Positions 23,269-34,030 of a stretch of 64,000 nt of DNA are shown here, piece after piece. Under the pieces are notes generated by a model. It saw only the letters and a program-made list of their open reading frames with translations. It searched no databases and had not been told where the DNA came from. How positions within the stretch are numbered: the first letter of the stretch is position 1; every line of letters starts with the position of its first letter. Origin of the DNA: Schistocerca nitens (taxonomy: Eukaryota > Arthropoda > Insecta > Orthoptera > Acrididae); the NCBI RefSeq assembly GCF_023898315.1, contig NC_064617.1, forward strand, positions 716,179,202 through 716,243,201, given 5' to 3'. The translations under genes and the position numbers were made by a program.

Positions 23269-23459
23269 TTAATTTGTAACTATCTGTTTAATTATTTCAA
23301 CATGATGCAACACACTCCGATTTAGCACTTTTCTTGGACCTTTTTGTTTAATAATTCATCTAACTGGTATAAAATAAAGTAACTTACAAACAAGCAAGGA
23401 AAAATGCGTTCCCTACCTTTGCTGAAGCAGATTTCACTAAATCTACTGTAATATATGCT
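23269..23459 (-). repeat. Parent copy of the 191-bp duplication
   Basis: It overlaps the genuine exon 23,417-23,534 and its 3' intron. It is the counterpart of 22,237-22,427. Confidence 0.9.
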
Positions 23460-23534
23460 TTACGTAACTCCATGTATGAACCAGAACCGTTTACTATGAC
23501 TTCTACACCATCCAGGCTCATTGGTATATGAGTG
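23417..23534 (-). CDS. NADSYN1: NAD(+) synthetase exon (glutaminase domain)
   Basis: This 118-bp exon completes a Ser codon split with the previous exon and encodes 'THIPMSLDGVEVIVNGSGSY' and 'MELRKAYITVDLVKSASAK'. Human NADSYN1 has 'HIDMGLDGVEIITNASGSHH' at this place. In nitrilase-fold proteins this follows the strand after the catalytic Cys. The acceptor is AAATGTTGCAG (23,535) and the donor AAG|GTAGGG (23,416). It ends in phase 0, as the next exon (11,464) requires. Part of it is duplicated upstream of its own 3' intron (22,237-22,427). Confidence 0.93.
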
Positions 23535-23645
23535 CTGCAACATTTATAAGCAGCCTAAAGTGATTTTCTATTTCAAAATTTGAAATAAGATGCATAATAA
23601 TGAAGTCCACTTTGCTTACAAGAAATTAAGTACAGAAGACGATAC

Positions 23646-23791
23646 CTCTCTGGGTGCCACAGTTCTTCACAAATCTCAAACCCGATACATGTGTCTTTTG
23701 TAGAAAGAATGCCATCTCCAAATGGCACCACTTTCTGTCCAGTATAAGCTGATATCATACGTGGTAGATAATAGTCCTCAACCTGACGAAC
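23646..23791 (-). CDS. NADSYN1: NAD(+) synthetase exon with catalytic Cys
   Basis: A 146-bp exon encoding '[20 protein letters not shown]', '[20 protein letters not shown]' and 'CEELWHPE'. The Cys of 'EICEELW' is the catalytic nucleophile of the glutaminase (nitrilase-type Glu-Lys-Cys) site known in this family. The acceptor is TGTCTGTAG (23,792), the donor GAGAG|GTATCG (23,645). It ends two bases into a codon that the next exon (23,534) completes as Ser. The intron between them is only 111 bp. Confidence 0.95.
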
Positions 23792-24164
23792 CTACAGACA
23801 AGGGATTGAAATTATTATATGAATTAATCATCATAAATGTTGCTGAAAAGTGCTTTCCTGTGAAAGTTCACATTCACCAGAATTGCATAAGGAAGGCAAG
23901 ATCTCAAACACTTATTTAAAGCAGTTTTAAGTGAGAGCCATTTGAGGGAATATTAATTCTATCTGCTTTTGTTCAATTTATGTTTCATGTGCAAGTGTTT
24001 CAACCAACAGAGCATCAAGATACCTGGAATCAGACCACACACATTGCAGCTGAAGCCCACATATTCCAAGAAGAAATGAACTGTATTAATTGCTATACAA
24101 ATACTGAGCACCATAATTAACAAAAGATTTACTATTAGATTTACTTGTTTGTTTCTTCTTCTGC

Positions 24165-24250
24165 TGTTGCTCCTCCTCCTCCTCCTCCTCCTCCTCCTCC
24201 TCCTCCACCACCACCACCACCACCACCACCACCACCACCACCACCACCAC
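24165..24250. repeat. Trinucleotide repeat (CTC)n-(CAC)n
   Basis: About ten CTC units are followed by about fifteen CAC units. The apparent Leu/His-rich open frame over it is not a gene. It lies in the NADSYN1 intron. Confidence 0.9.
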
Positions 24251-24832
24251 CTACTTCAATTTAAGAGAATCTGCATGTTTGCTTCCCTTACGAAAATTTT
24301 GTATGTCTGTCAATATCTAAACTGTTTCTTTGAAGCTCCAAAATAACCTCAAATTACAATAAATAGAGATTTTTAATGACTGCATGTCAACAGTACAATA
24401 CAGCATCTGACAACAACTGGGCTTTCAACAGCTATAGGTCTCCATTTCAAAACTCGTAAAATAACAGGAAAATAAGGAAGTTGCAGAGATGCATGAAATA
24501 ATCAACTCAGGTGCCAAAATTATGAGAAAGATCCAAGCATAAGACTGGTATTGGCATAGCGTAAGTCAATTACTAGACATTATGTCATAGTGACTTTTTG
24601 ATGAAATGACACGAAGCCTTTACAGCTCAATCACTCAAAAATTAATATCCACACGATATTCCTCTAAAACAACATCCTGTAATGTTTCACACCTGTGTTT
24701 ATTTTAACTGATAAACATAAAAAATATGGACTATAACTCATTTTATAGGTGATTCAGAATATAGGTAGGAGCTGAAAGTAGCTTAACACTTTACAAATTT
24801 CATTAGTTTTCAGAGTTGCAACATTGTCCTAG

Positions 24833-25071
24833 AAGACAATGTACAAATGGTTCAAATGGCTCTGAGCACTATGGGACTTAACATCTATGGTCATCAGTCC
24901 CCTAGAACTTAGAACTACTTAAACCTAACTAACCTAAGGACATCACACAACACCCAGTCATCACGAGGCAGAGAAAATCCCTGACCCCGCCGGGAATCGA
25001 ACCCGGGAACCCGGGCGTGGGAAGCGAGAACGCTACCGCACGACCACAAGCTGCAGAAAGACAATGTACAA
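24833..25071 (-). mobile_element. tRNA-headed SINE with 14-bp target duplication
   Basis: The SINE body (24,847-25,057) is flanked by a perfect 14-bp repeat AAGACAATGTACAA (24,833-24,846 and 25,058-25,071). On the minus strand it begins with a tRNA-like head: box A 'tggtcgtgcggtagcg', an anticodon-loop-like 'cttccca' and box B 'ggttcgattcc'. The body then runs through 'ccttaggttagttaggttta' and ends 'ctcagagccatttgaaccat'. I recall this body as the abundant Schistocerca SINE. The same body with a different head occurs at 51,973-52,163. Confidence 0.93.
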
Positions 25072-25211
25072 CTAATGGCTGTTTCTCCCACATAACTTAC
25101 ATATACAATTTCGTGGAAGAGTTATTAGTGTACCATTGTCAACAATGCTGATTTTTGGTGCTAAAATAATAAGCAAGTATTAACTTAGGAAAAGAGCAAG
25201 ACGAATTATAC

Positions 25212-25296
25212 CTTTCTCCATGGAGAGAACCATCTTGTTTCCCTGTAATTTCCATCTTCACATAGGAACATTTTTGGTCGAATTAATAGTAGTTTC
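25212..25296 (-). CDS. NADSYN1: NAD(+) synthetase exon with catalytic Lys region
   Basis: An 85-bp exon whose first base completes an Arg codon begun in the previous exon. It then reads '[20 protein letters not shown]' and 'RWFSPWRK'. The human protein has 'ILLIRPKMALANEGNYREL'. The Lys of 'RPKM' is the expected catalytic Lys of the glutaminase triad. The acceptor is TTGTTACAG (25,297), the donor AAAG|GTATAA (25,211). It ends in phase 0, matching the start of the exon at 23,791. The following 1.4-kb intron holds a SINE and a triplet repeat. Confidence 0.94.
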
Positions 25297-25372
25297 CTGT
25301 AACAAGGGACAGCCATTACAAATGTCACTCAATAGAAACAAATCCTTCCATTCAATAGCTTAATATATTTAC

Positions 25373-25543
25373 CTGTTTAAGAAAGCAACCCTGCAATTAT
25401 ATGTAACATTTCTATGCATAACAGGCATTCCAACATCAATTAGCATGTCTTTACAAAGAGGACTGATTAGTATCTCTAACAGTACTTCCCAGCAGTGAAG
25501 GAGTGTGTCACTTTCATGGAAATGATCTTCGCAGCTGTAACCA
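25373..25543 (-). CDS. NADSYN1: NAD(+) synthetase exon (early glutaminase domain)
   Basis: A 171-bp exon that begins with the last base of a codon (consistent with the Cys of 'EIC|GYSC'), then encodes '[20 protein letters not shown]' and '[20 protein letters not shown]'. It closely matches the human segment '[20 protein letters not shown]' and '[20 protein letters not shown]'. The acceptor is TTTTTTACAG (25,544), the donor AACAG|GTAAAT (25,372). The next intron is just 76 bp. The first exon(s), with the start codon and catalytic Glu, were not found to the right and may lie beyond the window or be too short for me to recognise. Confidence 0.95.
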
Positions 25544-25639
25544 CTGTAAAAAAACAACACAAGTCATATAACAAACACAAATACACCAAGAACATAAGTC
25601 AAAAATAGTTTCTATAAATAGTACATTAAACAATGGATA

Positions 25640-25905
25640 ATCTAGGATGGAATGAAACAAAATTATGGAAAGGATAGTTGCTACTCACCATACAACCCAG
25701 AGATGCTGATTCAGAGATAGGCACAACAAAAAGACTGTCCGAAAGTGAGTTTTCAGCTGTCAGAAAGTGAGTTTTCGGCCAACAAGGCCTTTGTCAAAAT
25801 TAGACTACACACACAGACACACAACTCTCATAACACATGACTACAGTCTCTGGCTGGCCTCAGCATCTCCACTATATGGTGAGCAGCAATTATGCTTTTC
25901 ATAAT
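25640..25905. mobile_element. Short Penelope-derived element with inverted ends
   Basis: The left end 'ttgctactcaccatacaacc' and the right end (reverse complement 'ttgctgctcaccatatagtg') are inverted copies over about 45 bp. The same ends occur at 985-1,070 and 1,690-1,735 in the Penelope-like cluster. The middle has a duplicated 'tcagaaagtgagttttc' type phrase and a CA-rich stretch. No coding. Confidence 0.6.
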
Positions 25906-26339
25906 ATTGTTACTAGTGCAGTAAAACTATACCAAACTGTAACTTGCAAATTCAAATACCTTCATGGCAGTGGAATTGATGGTACCATTCAAAAATTACA
26001 AAATTACATTAGCCCACAAACTGTTTTTTGTGCAGTTTGTTGTCTCAATACAAGACCAACATTACACAAAACTAAGACAGAAGAGAGTTGACAAGTTTCC
26101 AATGTATTAGTTGCCTTGTTCTTACCAGTACAGCTTTCTACAACACACCTCTAAGTGACTGCCAAGTGCTGCTAATGATGATGAAGAAGAAAATGCAATT
26201 CAAACGGATAATGATAAAAAGACTGTGTTTAGTAGAGAACAAAACTAAAACAACATTTTGATACAGAAAGAGATGATAGAAGTGAAGCATAGTTCTCCCT
26301 GCATCCACACAATTGCTGTAAATTTGCTTCACTGTTCCA

Positions 26340-26574
26340 CGATGTTAGGGTACTCTTAATTTGTGTAGTGTTCATGATGTATCCACTGAAAAGTGGATCT
26401 TGCAGTTCACTGAAACATCATTTTGACAGGTTTGCATGGCCTTTTTATTCTGGATGACACAGGTCTTAGCTCACTGGAAAAAATAACTGTAGAATACCTA
26501 GGACTAACTGTCCAGAGCAATCTAAAGTGGAATAGTCTGGACTAACTGTCTGGAGCAACCTAAAGTGGAATACT
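26340..26574 (+). mobile_element. CR1-like LINE, C-terminal part (left of LTR element)
   Basis: The plus strand reads 'VEYLGLTVQSNLKWN' near 26,490, a motif of the RT C-terminus in CR1/jockey-group LINEs. A 40-bp phrase (ctaactgtccagagcaatct) is duplicated in tandem here. The same LINE continues at 31,477 on the other side of the LTR element. Confidence 0.55.
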
Positions 26575-27324
26575 CGAACGGCTTTGGACAACAATTTAAG
26601 TACGAAGTAGATACCTAAACTTCCATTCTTTTACGAGATGACTTAATTGAGATGCTCGGCTGACCTTCCTCATTGGCTAGCCTGCTGCTGCAAACTCTCT
26701 TTCACTTCATCTCTGAAGTATGCTGCTAGGTACAGGAATCTCTTAAGGCCCTTTCTACTTATAAAAATAGGTAGACGTACAAATTATCATTTGCTTCAAC
26801 TAACAACATATATTTGAACTTCAGACATATTACAAATCTCACTCTTCATATAAACATATACTGCTTCGAAGCCTCTCGTGTCTTCGAATGCTAGAAACAA
26901 ACTAATTTACATACAAGAGAAAGTTGGCTTAAACACCATGTCCAGTCTCAACATGAACCATACTACACGTCTTCCCTTCAACCAGGCTAAGTTTTTCTCA
27001 AGAGTAGTACCTTCTCAACTGTTCTCATTATTATAACAATGGTCACTGACACAATTAGCACAGAACAACAGAGAAGCTCCTCCATGGCTCTTCCGTATAC
27101 TTTCACTAAAATTTCCATGGATCGCCCGACAAGTATTTGTCGCTGCTGTTCAACAGCCATGTTTACTTTCTATTCGCGACTGAATTTCATACATGCACAC
27201 ACAAACGTGACGTGCAGTAGGTAGAATTCTATCATCCCACACCCACTTCTAAAATATCGTGTGTTTGAGACAGTAGAGGGCTGAGTAATTCTAGAATTTA
27301 TGCAGAAATTCTTGAAACACTACA
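26575..27324 (-). repeat. LTR (3' LTR on the minus strand)
   Basis: About 750 bp, close to the other LTR (30,734-31,471) over its whole length with substitutions and small indels. On the minus strand it begins TGTAGTGTTTC. Confidence 0.9.
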
Positions 27325-27350
27325 TATCCCCTCCCCCCCCCCCCCCCCAG
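27325..27350 (-). other. Polypurine tract
   Basis: On the minus strand a run of about 16 G followed by AGGGGATA ends directly at the LTR start TGTAG. This fixes the element's orientation. Confidence 0.8.
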
Positions 27351-28395
27351 AATGGACACGCGATATTTTATACACAATCATTATGTAAATAATATCACTT
27401 ATATCAACATTTCATATCATAACAATACACTTTTCTTATACATTTTTGTACATACATCTTTCACTTCAATAATGATCTTTTTTTTTCCCCCTCTAGAACA
27501 ATCTGTAGCTGAGCATTTCTTTATTCTGTTCTCAGTTTACTCTGATATCCACACATGAGTATTTCTTCGTGGTTCAGTCAGCTACCCTAGTATTAAGGAA
27601 TTGCAAGGACTCTTTCCTTATTTTCAATCGTAAACTTCAGGTGTTCATGACACATGAGTAATCTACTTTCCCGTTCTCATTTTTATTTATTTATTGGTAT
27701 AGTATATACTATTTTTACTATTCTTTGTAGTTTGGAAGAATGTTGAGCAAAATGAAAGTGTTCTTTTTGACACTCAAACTTACACGAAACGTAACAATGC
27801 TAGTTGTGCATAGAATTCAAACTTTCCAGAATAATCTCTATAAAATTTGTGACTTTTTTCACGATACTGAACCTTCTCCTAGGATCAGTACCTATACCTT
27901 GCTTGTGGGTTGACCTTATGAGAGCACATCCACTTTCCATTCTGGTACGTTCGCACCTTTATAAAACATTCCTATTTTTTAAGCCACAGGGCATTCTATC
28001 TCCATGCAGGCACACCTGCCCTTTATACTAAGTTAATGCTGGGTATGCTGAGTAGGCCTCATGGTTCATTGCCCTAGTATACATTCCTATGTATACTATA
28101 ATTAAGTATTCTCTGGTAAAAATAAAAATCTATTTTACACTTTTTACTGCTTCATTTACTCCCTAGAGTCCTCCTCTACTTCTCAACTTCTATACTCTTA
28201 GTAGGTACTATGTCTACATATACTATTCAAGTCCCACTATCCTACAGTTCGTCTGAGTATTTATTAAACTGACATTTCCTAATGATCAGCATGACTAATG
28301 CCACTCCTGCTTTCTTTTTGTTTCTTTGCTCACGTTCCTTCCTTGTCTATCTACTACTCGTGACTGCATTATAGTTACCCCACAACTCTCATTCT

Positions 28396-28397
<2 letters not shown>

Positions 28398-28451
<54 letters not shown>
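28398..28451. repeat. (GT)n microsatellite
   Basis: About 26 GT units inside the LTR element's interior. Confidence 0.95.
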
Positions 28452-28452
<1 letters not shown>

Positions 28453-29299
28453 CGTGCAGTCTGATTCTTTGGCATTCTTATCTAAAGGTAAGATATACAT
28501 TATTAGAAACCACAGAAACAAGGAAGGACTTCAGCGACAGAAGTTTGTGAATATGGAAAGAGGGAAAAAATAGATAGGTCCTCAAATGATAAGGGGAAAA
28601 AATGGTTGCCAAGATCTAAGAAGAGAAATAAGATAGCCCCAAAGACAGGAAAACCTTCCCACCCCCCTTCCCCAGGATCCCTACCCCTCAGGTACTTGAG
28701 TGAGAGGCTGGAGGAAGTTTGGTATTAAATCATCTCCTACAGAACGGATATTCCCACCTTCACCCTTGAGGTCCCCGAAGGAAATCTTAGCAACCATATG
28801 GAAATGGCAAATGTTGAAGAATCAGGCACACTTGTTTGCGAGGGTTGTCTGAAAGGTGTGACGTGTGTTTTGTGTTAGCTACGATTTATTTGATCCTGTA
28901 AACTATGCTTTTATTTACAATACCCACCCCTTCAAAAACCTATACAAACCCTCCCATTTACATCACATCTCTTAAATGGTATAAAATACTCTATACAAAA
29001 TAGAAAATTTATACACTATGGTATCACGTTTTTTAATTATTTACCTCATATTATATTATCTATAAATATAATACTCTATTCATTTTATTTTATGTCGATA
29101 TTATTTTCTTTCTTGTTCTGTGATTCTCCTAAGTTTTCTTTATCTTGTAGTCTTATCCAGTTTTCTAAGCACTATGATTATAGGATAGTTTAAGATATTA
29201 GGAATAGATGACAGAATAGTTTAAGATTTTAAAGAAATTCAGTGCAGGAAAACTATTTTGGAAGAAACACCAAAAACAACTCGGGATCCGACGGTCATC

Positions 29300-30245
29300 A
29301 CTCCGCCCGTTAACTCAGAATGTTTACGTCCCTGGGGGAATATATCGCTCTGCCCGGGTCCCATGGATTTGATATTAACTTTTCTTGTGCACTGGCAGAC
29401 CAGTATTTCTCTTTAAGCTTCTTTTGAAAGTCTCCCCACTGCAAATCAGTCACCACTTCACTAGTTAACACAACATTAGGTGAAGATACTTTTTTTCCTG
29501 CTTTTTCTCGGTAACTTTTTGATCTATAGTTTCTTCAACCTGTTCCTCCAAACTACTTATATTTATGATACCACAGTTCACTAATTTCTCTTTGAAGTTC
29601 CTTTCCACATTATCTATTCATTTATTAACACCTGTGAATTGCAATTGAATTATTGGCATTAAATTATCCTGTTTATCAACACATTCTTTCAAAGTACACA
29701 ACCCTTGCTTTATAGCATTAAATTTAACATTGCACACATTTTCAAAGGATCCTAACTTTTCATTAAGCTCTGATTCTACACTATTACATTTGTCTTCAAT
29801 ATTCAATTCTAACCTTTTTGTGAAATTTTGAAAATTATCATTCTGTTTCTGGCTGAAGTCAGTAAACATTTGATTTACATGAATAGTCAAAGAACTAGTC
29901 AATTCATTCTTCATATCTAATTTCAAATTTTCTACTTTATTATTTAAGGCATCAAATTCAGTCTTTAAAGCATCCGTGCCTTCACACAGATTACTAAATT
30001 ATTTGTTATGTTAGTCGACTTTGGCATTTAACAATCCTAAATTTGTTGTTTGGGCATTTAATTGAGAATTTACTGATTCTAGTTTTCCACTTAGTAAATT
30101 TAGTCAAAACTCAAAATGTGACTAACTCAGACCAGTCAGGCATTCCCTTACTAACTTTCATAGCCATAGCTGGTTCTTGAGTTTCCTCGACTTGTCGTAT
30201 GTTATCCATATTCTTGCAAGCTTTTGCTCTTGTAAGCATTTAACT
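29300..30245 (-). pseudogene. Gag remnant of the LTR element
   Basis: The minus strand has a start 'MLTRAKACKN' with 'GMPDWSELVTF' and then, after breaks, an open stretch of 102 codons (29,926-29,618) rich in Lys, Glu and Asn with heptad-like spacing ('LNIEDKCNSVESELNEKLGS'), suggesting a coiled coil. Further on 'ETFKRSLKRNTGLPVHKKS' (about 29,420) recalls the 'FK..F...YW' part of gypsy Gag capsids. No zinc knuckle was found. The assignment to Gag is an inference from position and these weak similarities. Confidence 0.5.
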
Positions 30246-30733
30246 AACTTTAAGTATGGTAACTACACTAATGAAGTTCACTGAACAGTTTGTACCACTT
30301 TGTACTAAAACAATAAAGTTTTGTTTTATGCTCATCCGGCGGAGAATCTGCGTTGCATCAGTGAGCAAATGTGGAGGCAGGTCAGCACCGGTGAACAGCA
30401 GCTGGTGCCGGTGTCATCGGATGTTGGTTGCCGTGTCTGTGTCCCCGCAATGTGTGTGTGAGAGCTCTACACTCCCTACTCCTGTTCATCTTAATCACAG
30501 TGTTGTAGGTGTATTTCTTCTTAGATAAACACACTGGAATCTTCTTCTCTATTTCTAACTTCAAAATTTTGCTCCTTTAAATACTTACACATGTTCCATT
30601 GTCTCAGAGTAAATTCTTTGTCGTATTTGGATTAGTTGCTATGGCAACATACAACAGCTTCTTTCCTAGTTTTTTGGTCTTAGAGTCCTTGTTTGTTTTC
30701 TTTTTCCAGTCATTCCTCACTGGTAGCCACATT

Positions 30734-31471
30734 CTAATGGCTTTGGACAACGATTTAAGTGTGAAGTAGACTCCCAAACTTCCATTCTTTTACAAGATGT
30801 CTTACTTGAGATGCTCGGCCAACCTTCCTTGCTGGATAGCCTGCTGCTGCAAACTCTCTTTCACTTCTTCTACGAAGTACGCTGCTAGGTACAGGAATCT
30901 CTTAAGACTCTTTCTACTTATAAAAATAAGTATACATTCAAAGTTTCATTTGCTTCAACTAAAGACGTATATTTGAACTTCAGACATATTACAAATCTCA
31001 CTGTTCATATAAATATATATTGCTTCGTAAGCCTCCCATGTCTCCAAATATTAGAAACAAACTAATTTACATATAAGAGAAAGTTGGCTTAAACACCATG
31101 AACCATAATACATGTCTTCCCTTCAACAAGGCTAACACAAGAGTTTTTCTCAAGAGTACCTTCTCAACAGTTCTCATTATTATAACAATGGTCACTGACA
31201 CAATTAGCACAGAACAACATAGAAGCTCCATGGTTCTTCCGTACACTTTCACTAAAACTCCATGGATCGCTCGACAAGTACTTGTCGTTGCCGTTCGACC
31301 GCCGTGTCTCCATTCTTCTCACAACTGAATTTCAAACCTGCACACACGAACATGTAATGCACAGTAGGTAGAATTCTATCATCCCACACTCACTTCTAAA
31401 ATATCGTGTGCTCGAGACCATAGAAGGCTGAGTGGTTCTAGAATTTGTGCAGAAATTCTCGAAACACTACA
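30734..31471 (-). repeat. LTR (5' LTR on the minus strand)
   Basis: About 738 bp. On the minus strand it is followed at once by AATGTGGCTACCAGTGAGG, where TGGCTACCAG is the likely primer binding site. Confidence 0.9.
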
Positions 31472-31476
31472 ATACT

Positions 31477-31965
31477 ACATAAAAAGAACTGTCAGAACAG
31501 CAGATGACAGGCTGCAGTTCACTGGAATGAATCTTAAGAAAAATGTAATTCAGCAAGAAAGTGGCTTATGAAAGGATTATAAGAAGAAATAGAGAAGATA
31601 CAATGAAGAGCAGCACATTTCATCACATCATCATTTAGTAGATGTGAGAGTGTCATATGACGATGCTCACCAAACTCCAGAGGCAGATGCAGCAAGCCAG
31701 GCATTGTGTGTAACAGAGAGGGTTATTGCTGAAACTCCAAGAGCATACATATGAAAAAGGGTCAGGTGACATATTACTTCCTTATACTTTGGGCTTGTGA
31801 AATGTCCACAACTATACAATGAGAAACATTAGAGCTTATATGGAAGTTCACAGGCAATTGTTCTGCCCATGCACCTTTGCAAACGGAGCAGGGAGGGGTC
31901 AAATGGTGGTATCACACATACCCTCCAAAACACACTGTAAGGTGGCTTACAGAGTACAGATTTAG
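31477..31965 (+). mobile_element. CR1-like LINE, 3' end (right of LTR element)
   Basis: Continuation of the fragment at 26,340-26,574. It includes an 'RAAHFITSSFSRCESV'-like reading (about 31,610) and ends with 'ccctccaaaacacactgtaa', the tail motif of this LINE family. Stops are frequent. Confidence 0.5.
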
Positions 31966-32059
31966 CAAAGATCCTGGGCTGCATTGCTATTTCAGTACAA
32001 AGTAGATGGGAGACAAGACGATTCAGGCATAAAATTTCTTCTTTTTGGTAACATGTGAA

Positions 32060-33270
32060 AAATTTTTAAGGGAAAAATGAGGCATTATGAAAGAGCTGTG
32101 AATCCACTACTAAAAAGAAATCATGAAAGTCACAGCAATAGAAATTTTGCAGACACCAGCATCCTGCTAAAGACTCAAGCAGGAGAAACACCAAAAGTGC
32201 AGCTTGGGATCCAAACAGTAAGTGTTTCAACTATGGTGCCAGAGGCCACAGGTCAAGTGACCTAAGAGTGAGAATAATCAAAAGGTGAAAATGAATGCAA
32301 AAGCTGTTAAGAAGAGTATTAACAATAGAAAATTTAAAAAGTAAGAAGAAGTAGCTGAGAGACACAGACACTGCTAGTGTCTTTCCCTCTCAGCTGACTG
32401 TGGCGGTCACACAACAGTATGTCTGAGAGACAACAGGTGCTCAAAGATTGCAAGAAACCATTGTAATCTAGATAACATTTCTGAAAACTGTCTCTTTCCC
32501 AGTGTATTTTACAGGTACTGTTGAGACTGATGATGTGAAAGTTGGAACATCCATTTATGTGATTCTGGAGACAATATGAACTCTGATATAGTAATAGACA
32601 ATGATCTTCTAGACTAAACTTAAATTTTAATAAAGAAGGGAAACAGAAGGGTAAGATCACTGTGTGTATCCATGTAGCAGAAAAACCAGGATTAGATGTT
32701 GACGGCACTGTTAGTGACAAAGCATAGATGATTTGATGACTAATTACATTCAGTAGAGAAAGAATAATAACTAACATAGGAGACCCAGAAGACTGTCACC
32801 AGGAGAGAAAGGAACTACTGACAATCAGGTCCAGCTGCAACTTAATGAATAAAAAAACCATGTTCACCCAAATACCCAAGCCAGGGTGTTGATGTAAAAC
32901 AGGAAAAATCAAGAGTATCGTGTCTGGACAAATAGCAGAAACTTAAAATCATGGTGAACGAGCATTTCCCATAGCCTCTTGCAGAAGATTTTTAGATTAA
33001 ACTACAGGATGCCTGCATGTTTCACACACTAGACCTTAAAAATGGACTTCACATGTTTATGTTGAAGAAGAAATCCAGAAGTATACTTCATCTGTGACAG
33101 TTCCAGTTCAAGGAAGTTTCATTTGGATTGTTACATTCACCTCCATTTCGCCAGTGTTTTCACATTGTTTTTTGGGCATTGCCTTGAGGGAAAATATTTT
33201 CATTTACATGACAGATAATACCAGCAAAGAGTTAGGATGTGACTTTTTGGCAGCTTGCTTTGGTGTTTAG
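32060..33270 (+). pseudogene. Second Ty3/gypsy relic (gag end to RT)
   Basis: Badly decayed coding on the plus strand. 'CFNYGARGHRSSDL' (about 32,220) is a zinc knuckle in which two Cys positions are changed. Later RT motifs appear in shifting frames: 'HTLDLKNGLHMF' (about 33,030), 'KEVSFGLLHSPPF' (about 33,110) and 'IIPAKS' (about 33,220), corresponding to the 'TLDLKNGFFH', 'VPFGLCNSPAVFQ' and 'DDIIIPAKS' regions of a gypsy RT. No LTRs were recognised. It is a different lineage from the element at 16.8 kb. Confidence 0.65.
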
Positions 33271-33389
33271 AACCACAGAAGAATGAGGCTTAGAAATTAA
33301 TTTTGTGAAATAGTATTGCTTTAAGAGAACCTTCTGAGATGGTAGAAGCTGTTCACAGCTTTCCAGAAGCAATATAAAGTTTCCTAGAT

Positions 33390-33753
33390 CTACATCATAC
33401 TCTGTAAGCCACCTAAAGGTGTGTGGTGGAGGGTACTTCTAGTACCACTAACTGATCCCCCTTACCTTATTCCACTAGTGTGTGGAATGTGGAAAGAATG
33501 TTTGTCAGTGAGTCTCTGTATTAGCTCTAATTTCTCAAATTTTTTGTCAATGCCATTTCGTGAGCTGTATGTGGAAAGAAGTAATATGTTGCCCAACTCT
33601 TCCCAGAAAGTTGTTCTCTCAAAATTTCGACAGTAAACCTCTTCATGATGCACAACACCGCTCTGCCAATGGACTTTGTGTAGCCTCTTTTTAATGCTCA
33701 CATGCTGGCTAACCGATCCTGTGATGAAATGTGATACTCTTCGTAGTGTCTTT

Positions 33754-33799
<46 letters not shown>

Positions 33800-34030
33800 C
33801 CCCCCCCCCCAATCAGTCCTACCTGGTAAAGATCCCATATTGATGAACAATACTCAAAAAATCAGTCGAACAAGTGCCTTATAATCCATTTCCTTTATGG
33901 ATGAGTTACTTTTCCTTCCGGTTATTCCTATGAATCTCAGTCTGGCATCTGCTTTTCCTACTATTTTCTTTATGTGCTCATTCCACTTAAGCTTGCTTTA
34001 GATAGTTTCTCCTAGATATTTTACAGTATA
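33390..34030 (-). mobile_element. CR1-like LINE, 3' half (left of long-TIR element)
   Basis: It begins with the tail 'cctagatctacatcatactc' and reads on the minus strand through 'ELGNILLLSTYSSRNGIDKK'. The same LINE resumes at 36,749 with RT motifs, so it was split by the element in between. A (CT)n-(C)n run lies at 33,752-33,810. Confidence 0.7.

Larger units (their letters stand above)
26570..31476 (-). mobile_element. LTR retrotransposon with gag remnant only
   Basis: The element (26,575-31,471, 4.9 kb) has two LTRs of about 750 and 738 bp and is flanked by ATACT (26,570-26,574 and 31,472-31,476). The minus orientation is shown by a polypurine tract next to the left LTR and a TGG-type primer site next to the right LTR. 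On the minus strand I see a gag-like N-terminus (about 30,150-30,240, 'MLTRAKACKNMDNIRQVEE') and a coiled-coil part, but no protease, RT, RNase H or integrase. The interior also has a (GT)n run and much AT-rich sequence. It is best seen as a non-autonomous or internally deleted gypsy-type element. Confidence 0.85.

Noticed and set aside
24149-24346. A Leu/His repeat protein
   Set aside because: It is created by the (CTC)n-(CAC)n microsatellite within a NADSYN1 intron.
28326-28550. Open frame over the GT repeat
   Set aside because: It is made by a (GT)n microsatellite and has no other support.
32334-32777. A 147-codon minus-strand open frame
   Set aside because: It is antisense to the decayed gypsy coding on the plus strand and has no family resemblance that I can see.
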